DNA of 5,791 bases from Jatrophihabitans sp. (GTDB lineage Bacteria > Actinomycetota > Actinomycetes > Mycobacteriales > Jatrophihabitantaceae): positions 1 through 5,791 of the forward strand of contig JAOPVG010000152.1 in assembly GCA_025966255.1 (NCBI GenBank). Direction: 5' to 3'. Positions within the stretch are counted from its first letter, which is position 1; the number at the start of each line of letters is the position of its first letter. The notes under the pieces are model-generated. The model did not search any database and was not told the DNA's origin. It saw only the letters and a list, made by a program, of their open reading frames with translations. This document shows, piece by piece, positions 1 to 5,752 of the stretch. The translations under genes were made by a program, and so were the position numbers.

Positions 1-602
1 TCGTGGCTGCGCAGGTCGTACAGCCCGAGCCCGTCCAGCCACGCGACGATCGGATTGCGCCGCCCTCGCGCGACGCGATACGGCGCCGGGAACCGTAGCG
101 TCGTCGCGCGCGCCGCCGGGTATTCCTGGCGCACCGCAGTGATGCCGAAACCCCTGGCGGCGTCGGCGACGGCCTCGAGGTTGGCCTCGTCGACGCTGGC
201 GTAGCGCAGCGGCTGGTTGCGCAGCAATGAGCCGTCACCGATGAGGTGCGCGAGCATGACGATGCGGTGTTCGTCCCATCGTTGCGGTACCCGAGGTGCC
301 GGCGCGGTGCGCGCGATCGCCACCCGCTCGCCGACCTTGAGATCGCCGAGATCGCGCCAGCCGTCGTAGGTGTAGAAGGGATGGTTCGCCGTTGCGTCGA
401 CCGTCCGGCCCGAAGCGAGCCGCAGCCGGAACACCGGTTTGACGCCGGTTGAGAACACGCGGGTCATCGGCCGCGCGACGAGGCGCAGCCGGGCGTCCAT
501 GGACCACACCGAGATGTCTCGTTCGCCGCGAGCGTGGAGTTCGCCGATGCTCACCTCACCGCCGGTGTCGGCGCGCCAAACACGAGTCGACGCCGGTAGG
601 CA
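1..602 (-). other. Intein 2 (partial): Cys1 intein with LAGLIDADG homing endonuclease, after RESG of DnaB
   Basis: The intein starts at Cys559 of the precursor (codon 602-600), straight after extein SDLRESG, the insertion site also used by the Synechocystis-type DnaB intein. Block A is CLPASTRVW. Block B is TANHPF with Thr71 and His74 (codons 392-381), the usual TxxH of class 1 inteins. Block C reads LAHLIGDGS (residues 117-125, bases 254-228), a good match to the first LAGLIDADG helix, so a DOD-type homing endonuclease begins inside it. 200 full codons are visible. The second LAGLIDADG motif, blocks F and G with the terminal His-Asn, and the C-extein (expected to begin Ser-Ile-Glu) lie outside the window. 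Whether the endonuclease is intact cannot be judged. The gene must continue left for probably 200 or more further intein codons. Confidence 0.93.
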
Positions 603-2276
603 GCCCGACTCGCGGAGGTCGGACAGCATCGGGCGCTTGTCGGTGCGCTGCTCGGGGCCACGGTTGAGCTGCGACAGCGCGACCACCGGGACGTCGAGTT
701 CCTTGGCCAGCAGCTTCATCGACCGGCTGAATTCCGAGACCTCCTGCTGACGCGACTCGACGCGCTTGCCGCTCGTCATCAACTGCAGGTAGTCGATGAC
801 GATCAACTGAAGGTCATGGCGTTGGCGCAGCCGCCGCGCCTTCGCCCGGATCTCCATCATCGTCAGGTTCGGCGAGTCATCGATGAACAGCGGCGCCTCG
901 GCCAGCTCCGACGAGCGCAGCGCGAGGCGCCGCCAGTCCTGATCGCTCATGTGCCCGGAGCGCATGTTCTGCAGCGCCACCCCGGCCTCAGCCGAGAAGA
1001 GCCGCATCATGATCTCGAGCTTGCCCATCTCGAGGGAGAAGATGGCCGTCGGCTTCTGATGCTTGACCGCCGCCGAACGGGCGAAGTCCAAGGCGATTGT
1101 CGAATTGTGCGTAGGGATCATGGTCGGCCCGGCGAGGTACAGATGGTCGTCGTTGTCGACCTGAACGCAGCGCACCGGTACCGAGCCCGCCGACTGGACA
1201 CGTGTCACCTGACGGACCCGAAGTTCACCGGAGGCGGTGTCGTGCACCTCGAACTCCGTGCGGGAGCTGACCCAGAGATCTTCGGTCGTGAGGACTATGT
1301 CGAACGGTCGTGCGGCGCTCGACCCGCCCGCCATCGCAAACGCCGGAACCGAGGTGGGGAGCACGACCAACCATTGATGTTCGGCATCGGCGGTGATGAT
1401 CGTCCCGTCGGAGAATTCGACGTCGTAGCAGGGACGGCGGGTCATCACCTCGGTCGCCGCGATGACTCGGGTGGGGCGTCCGTCGACTCCGAGGAGCAGG
1501 TCGCCGACCTGGACCTCGCCCATCGTCGTCCAGCCCGTGGGCGTCGGCAGCGGAGTGTCGAGCGCGAGGGCCTTGCCACTACCTGGACGGCCGGCGACGG
1601 TGATCATTTGGCCGGGGTGCAGGCCGTTGGTGATCTCGTCCAGCTGCTGGAAGCCGGTGGGGATGCCGGTACCGATGCCGCCCGTCGCGGAGATCTTCTC
1701 GATCTCGTCGAGTGTCGACTGCAGCAGTGTCTCGATGTGCACGTAGTCGTCGGACAGGCGCCGCTCGGTGACGTCGTAGATCTCGACCTGTGCGCGGTCG
1801 ACGACGTCGTCGATGCTGCCCACGACGTCGGTGTTGCCGGAGGAGGCGTCGTAGCCCATCTGCACGATGCGGGTGCCCGCGGTGACGAGCCGGCGCAGGG
1901 TGGCGCGGTCGGCAACGATGGCCGCGTAGTACGCGGCGTTGGCGGCCGTGGGCACCATCGAGATCAGCGTGTGCAGGTACGGCGCACCACCGATCCGCGC
2001 GAGCTGCCCCCCGTGGGTCAACTCGGCCGAGACGGTGACCGCGTCGGCCGGCTCGCCGCGGGCGTAGAGGTTGAGAATCGCGTCGTAGACCTGCTGATGC
2101 GCCGGCCGGTAGAAGTCGCCCGGACGGATGACCTCGACGACGTCAGCGATCGCGTCCTTGGACAGCATCATCGCCCCGATGACGGACTGCTCCGCCTCGC
2201 TCGCCTGCGGCGGGGTGCGGTCGAAGTCGCTCCCGCCTGGCCCGGCCGGACCGCGCGCATCATCAACCAACGTCAT
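1..2276 (-). CDS. dnaB: Replicative DNA helicase DnaB, 3' end beyond window, interrupted by two inteins
   Basis: This is the hexameric ATP-driven 5'-3' helicase that unwinds DNA at the replication fork. The reading frame stays open from ATG 2276 to the window edge (758 full codons). The N-terminal primase-interaction domain is roughly residues 10-150 (motif EQSVIGAMM near the start), then the linker, then the RecA-like ATPase. Walker A is GRPGSGK (229-235) joined after splicing to ST (392-393). FSLEMG, the Walker B stretch LIVIDYLQLM (about 810-780), ALSQLNR and SDLRESG follow in normal order. Intein 1 is residues 236-391 and intein 2 starts at residue 559, so 402 extein residues are visible and only a short C-terminal tail should be missing. 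ATG 2276 is chosen because GGGAGGGG lies upstream and no in-frame start lies between them. It is separated from rplI by a hairpin and about 410 bp, so it probably has its own promoter. No frameshift is seen. Identity is certain at family level. Confidence 0.97.
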   Translation of the reverse strand, partial: MTLVDDARGPAGPGGSDFDRTPPQASEAEQSVIGAMMLSKDAIADVVEVIRPGDFYRPAHQQVYDAILNLYARGEPADAVTVSAELTHGGQLARIGGAPYLHTLISMVPTAANAAYYAAIVADRATLRRLVTAGTRIVQMGYDASSGNTDVVGSIDDVVDRAQVEIYDVTERRLSDDYVHIETLLQSTLDEIEKISATGGIGTGIPTGFQQLDEITNGLHPGQMITVAGRPGSGKALALDTPLPTPTGWTTMGEVQVGDLLLGVDGRPTRVIAATEVMTRRPCYDVEFSDGTIITADAEHQWLVVLPTSVPAFAMAGGSSAARPFDIVLTTEDLWVSSRTEFEVHDTASGELRVRQVTRVQSAGSVPVRCVQVDNDDHLYLAGPTMIPTHNSTIALDFARSAAVKHQKPTAIFSLEMGKLEIMMRLFSAEAGVALQNMRSGHMSDQDWRRLALRSSELAEAPLFIDDSPNLTMMEIRAKARRLRQRHDLQLIVIDYLQLMTSGKRVESRQQEVSEFSRSMKLLAKELDVPVVALSQLNRGPEQRTDKRPMLSDLRESGCLPASTRVWRADTGGEVSIGELHARGERDISVWSMDARLRLVARPMTRVFSTGVKPVFRLRLASGRTVDATANHPFYTYDGWRDLGDLKVGERVAIARTAPAPRVPQRWDEHRIVMLAHLIGDGSLLRNQPLRYASVDEANLEAVADAARGFGITAVRQEYPAARATTLRFPAPYRVARGRRNPIVAWLDGLGLYDLRSH
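1104..1571 (-). other. Intein 1: class 3 mini-intein in the DnaB P-loop
   Basis: This is a complete 156-residue in-frame insertion between Lys235 and Ser392 of DnaB. It splits GRPGSGK from ST, so unspliced protein cannot bind ATP normally. Residue 1 is Ala (start ALALDTPLPTPTGW), not Cys, Ser or Thr. The C-terminus is PTHN followed by extein Ser+1. Block B reads TADAEHQW with Trp67, block F has Cys135 (VRCVQVD) and block G has Thr154 before His155-Asn156. Ala1 plus this Trp/Cys/Thr triad is the signature of class 3 inteins, in which the block F Cys starts splicing. Related inteins are known at the same site in mycobacterial and mycobacteriophage DnaB. Only about 68 residues lie between blocks B and F, and no LAGLIDADG motif is seen, so no homing endonuclease is present. 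Codons such as ATA are unlike the extein. Boundaries are read directly; activity is inferred. Confidence 0.94.
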
Positions 2277-2286
2277 GGACGCGGAA

Positions 2287-2294
2287 CCCCTCCC
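2287..2294 (-). promoter_or_regulatory. dnaB ribosome binding site
   Basis: The minus strand reads GGGAGGGG here, 10 bases before ATG 2276. This is the only purine-rich Shine-Dalgarno-like run near the start, and it supports that ATG. Confidence 0.7.
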
Positions 2295-2306
2295 GATTCA
2301 GAACCC

Positions 2307-2336
2307 CGTATTTCGCACACCCGCACGATTACTCAA
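2307..2336 (-). promoter_or_regulatory. Candidate dnaB promoter
   Basis: TTGAGT (2336-2331) and AATACG (2312-2307) lie 18 bases apart on the minus strand, about 30 bases upstream of dnaB. The -35 element is fair and the -10 element is weak. A dnaB-specific promoter is expected because a strong hairpin follows rplI, but this exact placement is uncertain. Confidence 0.25.
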
Positions 2337-2431
2337 GGGTCCGACACTTTTTTGATCGGGTGGCTTCAGGGGCCGTGCACGCGGTGGCAGCGACGACGTT
2401 AGGGCCGCCTGAGCGCGCGGACAAATCCAGC

Positions 2432-2571
2432 TGTGGACGCGTCTGTGAGGTGTCCTGTGGGAATCGCCGGTCAGCTTGTAGACGACGTGTGGACGCGCTG
2501 TGGACGGCGCTGCTGAATGCGCTTACAGGCGCCGGATCACGCAGGGTCCTTCGCCCCGAGCCTGTGGACAA
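2432..2571. promoter_or_regulatory. Cluster of DnaA-box-like TGTGGAC words upstream of dnaB
   Basis: The otherwise gene-free stretch 2277-2630 holds four exact TGTGGAC words in the same orientation on the plus strand, at 2432, 2488, 2499 and 2563, plus TGTGGGAAT at 2456. The copy at 2563-2571, TGTGGACAA, is the reverse complement of TTGTCCACA, the preferred DnaA box of high-GC actinobacteria. The other three end in GC or GG and would be weak boxes. The two central copies start 11 bases apart, about one helical turn. They lie 155-295 bp upstream of the dnaB start. DnaA binding is inferred from the motif only. No AT-rich unwinding element is seen, so this is not proposed as the origin itself. 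Confidence 0.5.
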
Positions 2572-2630
2572 AAGAAAGTTTGGAATTGATTTCGAGACGC
2601 CGTTCTCAGGAATTGACCCGCCCCATGCAA

Positions 2631-2662
2631 CGGACCCGGCGACCTTACGGTCGCCGGGTCCG
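2631..2662 (-). terminator. Hairpin terminator after rplI
   Basis: A perfect 14-bp inverted repeat (CGGACCCGGCGACC on the minus strand, 2662-2649, and its partner 2644-2631) encloses the loop GTAA, which as RNA is a GNRA tetraloop. It starts 22 bases after the rplI stop. No U-run follows, as is common for actinobacterial terminators, so it may act as a Rho-independent-like terminator or as a 3' end stabiliser. It marks the end of the rpsF-ssb-rpsR-rplI unit. Confidence 0.75.
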
Positions 2663-2684
2663 GAAAGTGTGCTGCTGCCGAGCC

Positions 2685-3131
2685 TCAGACGGGCTGGACG
2701 TCGACCGGGATGGACGCAACCACGTCGGGGTGCAGATCGACCGTCACGGTGTGCGTGCCGGTCGTCTTGATGTGGCCGTCGATCTGGATCCGCTTGCGGT
2801 CCAGCACCGGGCCACCCGCGTCCTTGACCGCCGAGGCGACGTCGGACGCGGTGATCGAACCGAACAGCCGGCCGTCCTTGCCGGCGCGGGCACCGAGGTG
2901 GACGGACAGCCGCTCGAGATCGGCCTTGATCTCGCGGGCGTGGCCGAGGTCGCGGATCTCGCGGGCGTCCCGCGACCGCTTGATCTGGGCGATCTGCTTC
3001 TCGGCACCCTTGGACCAGTTGATCGCCGCACCGCGGGGGACGAGGAAGTTGCGGCCGTAGCCGTCGGCGACCTCGACGATATCCCCGGCCAGTCCGAGTC
3101 CCGCGACCTCACGGGTGAGGATGAGCTTCAC
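2685..3131 (-). CDS. rplI: 50S ribosomal protein bL9
   Basis: L9 is a two-domain large-subunit protein that binds 23S rRNA near the L1 stalk and reaches toward a neighbouring ribosome; it helps keep frame during translation. The product is 148 residues, the normal length. The N-terminal domain carries the family signature GLGLAGDIVEVADGYGRNFL (residues 11-30) followed by VPRG. A long charged connecting helix spans about 41-76. The C-terminal domain begins near residue 82 with GKDGRLFGSITASDVA. The start is GTG 3131, because AAGGAG sits 6 bases upstream and the protein then begins (M)KLILTREV, where L9 normally begins. The frame stays open further upstream to 3566, but that part overlaps rpsR and is not used. 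It lies 17 bases after rpsR, so it is co-transcribed, and it is followed by a strong hairpin. Confidence 0.97.
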   Translation of the reverse strand: MKLILTREVAGLGLAGDIVEVADGYGRNFLVPRGAAINWSKGAEKQIAQIKRSRDAREIRDLGHAREIKADLERLSVHLGARAGKDGRLFGSITASDVASAVKDAGGPVLDRKRIQIDGHIKTTGTHTVTVDLHPDVVASIPVDVQPV

Positions 3132-3148
3132 GATGTTCTCCTTGCTGC

Positions 3149-3385
3149 TCAGCGGGCGGTCGATGTGTACGGCAGCAGCGCCATCTCGCGGGCGTTCTTG
3201 ATCGCCTTGGCGAGCTGCCGCTGCTGCTGCGAGGAGACACCGGTGACGCGCCGAGCGCGGATCTTGCCGCGGTCGGAGATGAACTTGCGCAGCAGGTTGG
3301 TGTCCTTGTAATCGATATAGGTGATCTTCGCCGCGGCGAGCGGGTTGGACTTCTTCTTCGGCTTGCGAATGGGTGGCTTGGGCAT
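3149..3385 (-). CDS. rpsR: 30S ribosomal protein bS18, zinc-independent (cysteine-free) form
   Basis: S18 binds with S6 to 16S rRNA on the 30S platform. The product is 78 residues with the family core [26 protein letters not shown] and [15 protein letters not shown]. Many actinobacterial S18 proteins have CxxC after the basic N-terminus and a Cys and His after the RVTG motif, binding zinc. Here those positions read SNPLAAAK and VSSQQQRQ, and the whole protein has no cysteine, so it is the C-minus form. In several actinobacteria the C-minus form is a Zur-controlled paralogue located elsewhere; here it sits in the main operon between ssb and rplI. The start ATG 3385 has GGAG about 9 bases upstream. 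The 89-bp gap to ssb holds the palindrome CACATGTG (3405-3412) and no other clear signal. Confidence 0.97.
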   Translation of the reverse strand: MPKPPIRKPKKKSNPLAAAKITYIDYKDTNLLRKFISDRGKIRARRVTGVSSQQQRQLAKAIKNAREMALLPYTSTAR

Positions 3386-3474
3386 ATCCGTTGTCTCCGT
3401 AGGTCACATGTGTGGATCTTGATGGCTCGGCATCGCCGTGACGACGCACCGCGTCAGGATCGGGTTGAAAGCGG

Positions 3475-4005
3475 TTAGAAGGGGGGTTCGTCGGAAAAGC
3501 CGCCGCCGCCGGCCGGAGGCGCGGAGCCCCACGGGTCGTCGGACGCGCCACCGGCGCTGCCGCCACTGCTGCTGCCCCCGCCGCCGCCGGACCCGGAATC
3601 CGAGCCGGACGAGCCGAAGCCGCCGCCGGAGGACGAGCCGCGCTGGGTGCGGTTCACCTTGGCTGTGGCGTATTTGAGGGACGGACCGACCTCGTCGACC
3701 TCCATCTCGACGACGGTGCGCTTCTCGCCCTCGCGGGTCTCGTACGAGCGCTGCTTGAGCCGGCCGGACGCCACGACGCGCATGCCGCGCTGCAGCGACT
3801 CGGCGACGTTCTCGGCCGCCTGGCGCCAGATGGAGCAACGCAGGAACAGCGCGTCGCCGTCCTTCCACTCGTTCGAGTTGCGGTCGAACGTGCGCGGCGT
3901 GGACGCGATCGTGAACGACGCGACGGCCGCGCCGGAAGGCGTGAACCGGAGCTCGGGGTCGGCGGTCAGGTTGCCGACGACGGTAATGATCGTTTCCCCG
4001 GCCAT
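3475..4005 (-). CDS. ssb: Single-stranded DNA-binding protein SSB
   Basis: SSB coats single-stranded DNA as a homotetramer in replication, recombination and repair, and recruits partners through its C-terminal tip. The product is 176 residues. The OB-fold spans residues 1-112, with [29 protein letters not shown] and the [19 protein letters not shown] core seen in bacterial SSB. Residues 121-170 form a low-complexity linker rich in Gly and Ser with DDPWG inside it. The end, FSDEPPF, is the conserved acidic partner-binding tip, so the gene is intact. Start ATG 4005 lies three bases after the rpsF stop and has no strong Shine-Dalgarno of its own, which suggests translational coupling to rpsF. 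It appears to be the housekeeping SSB, given its place between rpsF and rpsR. Confidence 0.97.
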   Translation of the reverse strand: MAGETIITVVGNLTADPELRFTPSGAAVASFTIASTPRTFDRNSNEWKDGDALFLRCSIWRQAAENVAESLQRGMRVVASGRLKQRSYETREGEKRTVVEMEVDEVGPSLKYATAKVNRTQRGSSSGGGFGSSGSDSGSGGGGGSSSGGSAGGASDDPWGSAPPAGGGGFSDEPPF

Positions 4006-4008
4006 GGC

Positions 4009-4299
4009 TTACCGCTCGTCCGGGCGCAGGACCTTCGTCCGCAGCACCGACTCGTTGAGGTTGAGCTGGCGGTCCAGTTCCTGGACGGCCGAGGGGTTGG
4101 CCTGCAGGTCGACGACGGCGTAGATGCCCTCGACGTGCTTGTCGATCTCGTAGGCCATCCGACGGCGGCCCCACACGTCGACCTTCTCGACGGTGCCGCC
4201 GTCCTTCTTCACCACCGACAGGAAGGCGTCGAGCGACGGAGCGATCGTCCGCTCTTCGAGGGTGGGGTCAAGGATGACCATGACTTCGTAATGGCGCAT
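4009..4299 (-). CDS. rpsF: 30S ribosomal protein bS6
   Basis: S6 pairs with S18 and joins the central domain of 16S rRNA on the 30S platform. The product is 96 residues, the usual actinobacterial length without the glutamate tail. The start [12 protein letters not shown] matches the first beta strand of the family; [21 protein letters not shown] and [10 protein letters not shown] follow, and the ferredoxin-like fold ends in [19 protein letters not shown] 4299 is preferred over an in-frame ATG at 4383 because AGGAGGA (4317-4311) precedes it and S6 begins here. It is the first gene of rpsF-ssb-rpsR-rplI, and its leader can fold over the ribosome binding site. Both partners of the S6:S18 complex are in this operon. 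Confidence 0.97.
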   Translation of the reverse strand: MRHYEVMVILDPTLEERTIAPSLDAFLSVVKKDGGTVEKVDVWGRRRMAYEIDKHVEGIYAVVDLQANPSAVQELDRQLNLNESVLRTKVLRPDER

Positions 4300-4311
4300 G
4301 AGTGTGCCGTT

Positions 4312-4354
4312 CCTCCTGTGGGCTGGTCGGCCGCGGACGGTCCGCGGCAGGAGG
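4312..4354 (-). promoter_or_regulatory. rpsF leader fold sequestering the Shine-Dalgarno, with CCG-loop hairpin
   Basis: On the minus strand, CCTCCTG (4354-4348) is the exact complement of CAGGAGG (4318-4312), which contains the rpsF Shine-Dalgarno. Between them lies a perfect 7-bp hairpin, CCGCGGA/TCCGCGG with loop CCG (4347-4331). A further small hairpin, TCGCT/AGCGA, sits just upstream (4370-4358), and a third CCGCGG word at 4380-4375 could form an alternative pairing. In many bacteria the S6:S18 complex represses its own operon by binding an rpsF leader RNA with a conserved CCG element. The pairings are seen directly. The link to S6:S18 autoregulation is inferred, and exact agreement with the described motif is not confirmed. 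Confidence 0.55.
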
Positions 4355-4418
4355 TGCTCGCTGTCAGCGACGTCCCGCGGCACAAGGCGGCAACGGGTCA
4401 GGACAGGCGAACCCCGTC

Positions 4419-4449
4419 ACAGTACCGGGCCACCAGGCGGATCTCTAAA
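4419..4449 (-). promoter_or_regulatory. Weak candidate promoter of the rpsF operon
   Basis: TTTAGA (4449-4444) and TACTGT (4424-4419) lie 19 bases apart on the minus strand, about 100 bases before the leader fold ends. Both elements are poor matches. A TTGTGGAC word, similar to those upstream of dnaB, lies just beyond at 4460-4453. A promoter is expected in this 215-bp gap, but this placement is tentative. Confidence 0.2.
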
Positions 4450-4484
4450 TCGTCCACAACGCGGTGGCGCTCGCGCGAAGACCG

Positions 4485-4514
4485 CCAGCCGCGCCGCGGC
4501 CCGCGCGATGCTGG
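4485..4514 (-). terminator. GC-rich hairpin at the end of the exported-protein gene
   Basis: On the minus strand, CCAGC (4514-4510) pairs with GCTGG (4489-4485) and CGCGC (4507-4503) with GCGCG (4494-4490), with an AT bulge and an 8-base loop. It begins on the base after the stop codon. No U-run follows, so it is a plausible but unproven terminator separating this gene from rpsF. Confidence 0.4.
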
Positions 4515-5609
4515 CTACACGTTGCGGCGCAGGAGGAACAACCGGGCGTAGGTACCGGCGACCAGAGCCAGGGCGATGATCGCGAGAATCGCGAGGATCA
4601 CCGGCAGCTGACCGGACGGCGCCTTGGTCGACGACGCCAGGTCGATGGTCTTGTTCTTGCCGGCGCTGTCCTGGGTCGTCAGAGGCGCAGATGCAGTCGC
4701 CGTCGAGCCGCTGATCGGCGCCAGGTTGCCGAGCTGCGGCCCGGGCAGGGCCCCGGCATTGAAACCGCCGCCCCCCGCACCGAAGATCGCGTTGCCGTCG
4801 CCCTGCGGCACGACCTGCTCAGGGACGGTCAGCGCCGGCGGGTGGTAGCTGGAGGCGGGCGTGGACGTCCCGCCGCCGGCCGGATTCGACGTGGAGCCCC
4901 CCGGCTTGCCGGGCAACAGGTTCGGCACCGAGGCGTGGATGGTCGGCAGCGTGACACCCGGGATGCTCACGGTGGGCAGTTGGCCGACGACGGGCAGGCT
5001 CGGCGCGACCTTGACACCGGGCAGCTGGATGGACAGGCCGCCCGTCGGCGGGTTGGCCGCCACCACGATCTTGCCGACGTACTGGTTCGAGGCGTTGAGC
5101 TTGATGCCCGCGCCCTTAAGCTGATTGCCGTCGAGCGTGAGGGTCGTCGGGCTGCCGAGGAGGACGAGCTTCTGCACCGACCAGCTGAAGTTGTAGGTGC
5201 CGGCATTCGGGAAGGTGAACGACACGGCCTTCGAAGTCTTGACCGTGGTGGCCTTGTTGCCGCCGGGGAAGGCCGAGAAGTTGGCGCTCGACTGGAAGCC
5301 GACGAGGCTGTTGAGCAGGCCGTTCACGAGGTCGCCGAGGCCGAGCTTGTTCAGCCCGGCCGTGGGCACTGAGGCCGTCGTGAAGCTCACCGAGTCGCCG
5401 GGGTGGATGCCGATCACCGAGCCGCCGAGCGGGTTGTCGGCGCTGGCCAGGCCGGACAGCGAGAGCTGGGTCTTGACGGTCGTCGCCGTCGCGCTTGCGG
5501 GGGAGGACACCGCAAAGGCCGTGGTCGCGGCGAGGGCCAGGGCACAGGCGCCGACGAACCAGCGCAGACCGCCGCGGCGACCGGCGGACTGCTCCTGACG
5601 ACCTGGCAT
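4515..5609 (-). CDS. Exported, C-terminally membrane-anchored protein of unknown function
   Basis: I do not recognise this 364-residue protein. It has a signal peptide: a basic n-region (R4, R11, R12, R16), a hydrophobic core (17-34) and a likely signal peptidase I site after ASA (38-40). Residues about 44-180 look like a beta-rich domain, with segments such as IHPGDSVSF and FTFPNAGTYNFSW that recall beta-sandwich folds. This part has no Cys and few His, so a copper site is unlikely. Residues 180-330 are rich in Pro, Gly, Ser and Thr, with repeated LP/PGV-type words, and probably form an extended wall-spanning stalk. A hydrophobic helix (about 335-353) followed by ARLFLLRRNV suggests a C-terminal anchor with a short cytoplasmic tail; there is no LPXTG motif. 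Start ATG 5609 is preceded by AGGGAGAG (5620-5613). The base usage matches the neighbours. A surface or envelope role is inferred from topology only. Confidence 0.88.
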   Translation of the reverse strand: MPGRQEQSAGRRGGLRWFVGACALALAATTAFAVSSPASATATTVKTQLSLSGLASADNPLGGSVIGIHPGDSVSFTTASVPTAGLNKLGLGDLVNGLLNSLVGFQSSANFSAFPGGNKATTVKTSKAVSFTFPNAGTYNFSWSVQKLVLLGSPTTLTLDGNQLKGAGIKLNASNQYVGKIVVAANPPTGGLSIQLPGVKVAPSLPVVGQLPTVSIPGVTLPTIHASVPNLLPGKPGGSTSNPAGGGTSTPASSYHPPALTVPEQVVPQGDGNAIFGAGGGGFNAGALPGPQLGNLAPISGSTATASAPLTTQDSAGKNKTIDLASSTKAPSGQLPVILAILAIIALALVAGTYARLFLLRRNV

Positions 5610-5638
5610 TGACTCTCCCTACGAACCGCCACAAAAAG

Positions 5639-5666
5639 GCTTAACCAAATAAGACAACAGCTTAAC
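5639..5666. repeat. Direct repeat GCTTAAC, two copies 21 bp apart
   Basis: GCTTAAC occurs at 5639-5645 and 5660-5666 on the plus strand. The 21-bp spacing equals two helical turns. The copies lie between the candidate -10 element and the start codon of the exported-protein gene, the upstream copy overlapping the -10. They could be a regulator site. Confidence 0.4.
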
Positions 5667-5686
5667 GCAGCCGTTGTCCCTCTCAA
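5659..5686 (-). promoter_or_regulatory. Candidate promoter of the exported-protein gene
   Basis: The minus strand carries TTGAGA (5686-5681), a 16-base spacer and TAAGCT (5664-5659), a sigma-70-type arrangement in a locally AT-richer patch. It would give a 5' leader of roughly 45 bases. The palindrome CCCAGTCTGGG (5695-5705) lies just upstream of the -35 element. Confidence 0.45.
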
Positions 5687-5752
5687 CGAGTGCTCCCAGT
5701 CTGGGTTACGGAGGGCCTCGACGCCAGTCGGGTGTCCGACCGGAACCGTAAT

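Noticed and set aside
816..2402. 528-codon open frame on the plus strand
   Set aside because: It lies antisense to dnaB, and its Arg/Asp/Val-rich product is typical of an opposite-strand frame in high-GC coding DNA; no family motif is seen.
2277..2630. Chromosomal origin of replication
   Set aside because: There are DnaA-box-like words, but no AT-rich unwinding element and no dnaA or dnaN beside it.
2517..3311. 264-codon open frame on the plus strand
   Set aside because: It is antisense to rplI and rpsR, both certain genes, and has no recognisable domain.
3132..3566. N-terminal extension of rplI
   Set aside because: The extension overlaps all of rpsR in another frame; L9 normally begins MKLILTREV, which matches GTG 3131 with AAGGAG before it.
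3404..4174. 256-codon minus-strand frame overlapping ssb and rpsF
   Set aside because: It is a shifted frame of ssb and rpsF with an Arg-rich shadow composition.
4300..4383. Upstream in-frame start for rpsF
   Set aside because: It would place the Shine-Dalgarno and hairpin inside the gene and add 28 residues not found in S6.
4515..4620. LPXTG sorting signal at the C-terminus of the exported protein
   Set aside because: The residues before the helix are SGQLPV, with no LPXTG, so sortase anchoring is not supported.
4464..5372. 302-codon open frame on the plus strand
   Set aside because: It is antisense to the exported-protein gene, which has a signal peptide, a ribosome binding site and a membrane anchor; this frame has low-complexity charged sequence only.
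5300..5480. Copper-binding cupredoxin domain
   Set aside because: The strand pattern is similar, but the mature domain has no Cys and lacks the His pair needed for a copper site.
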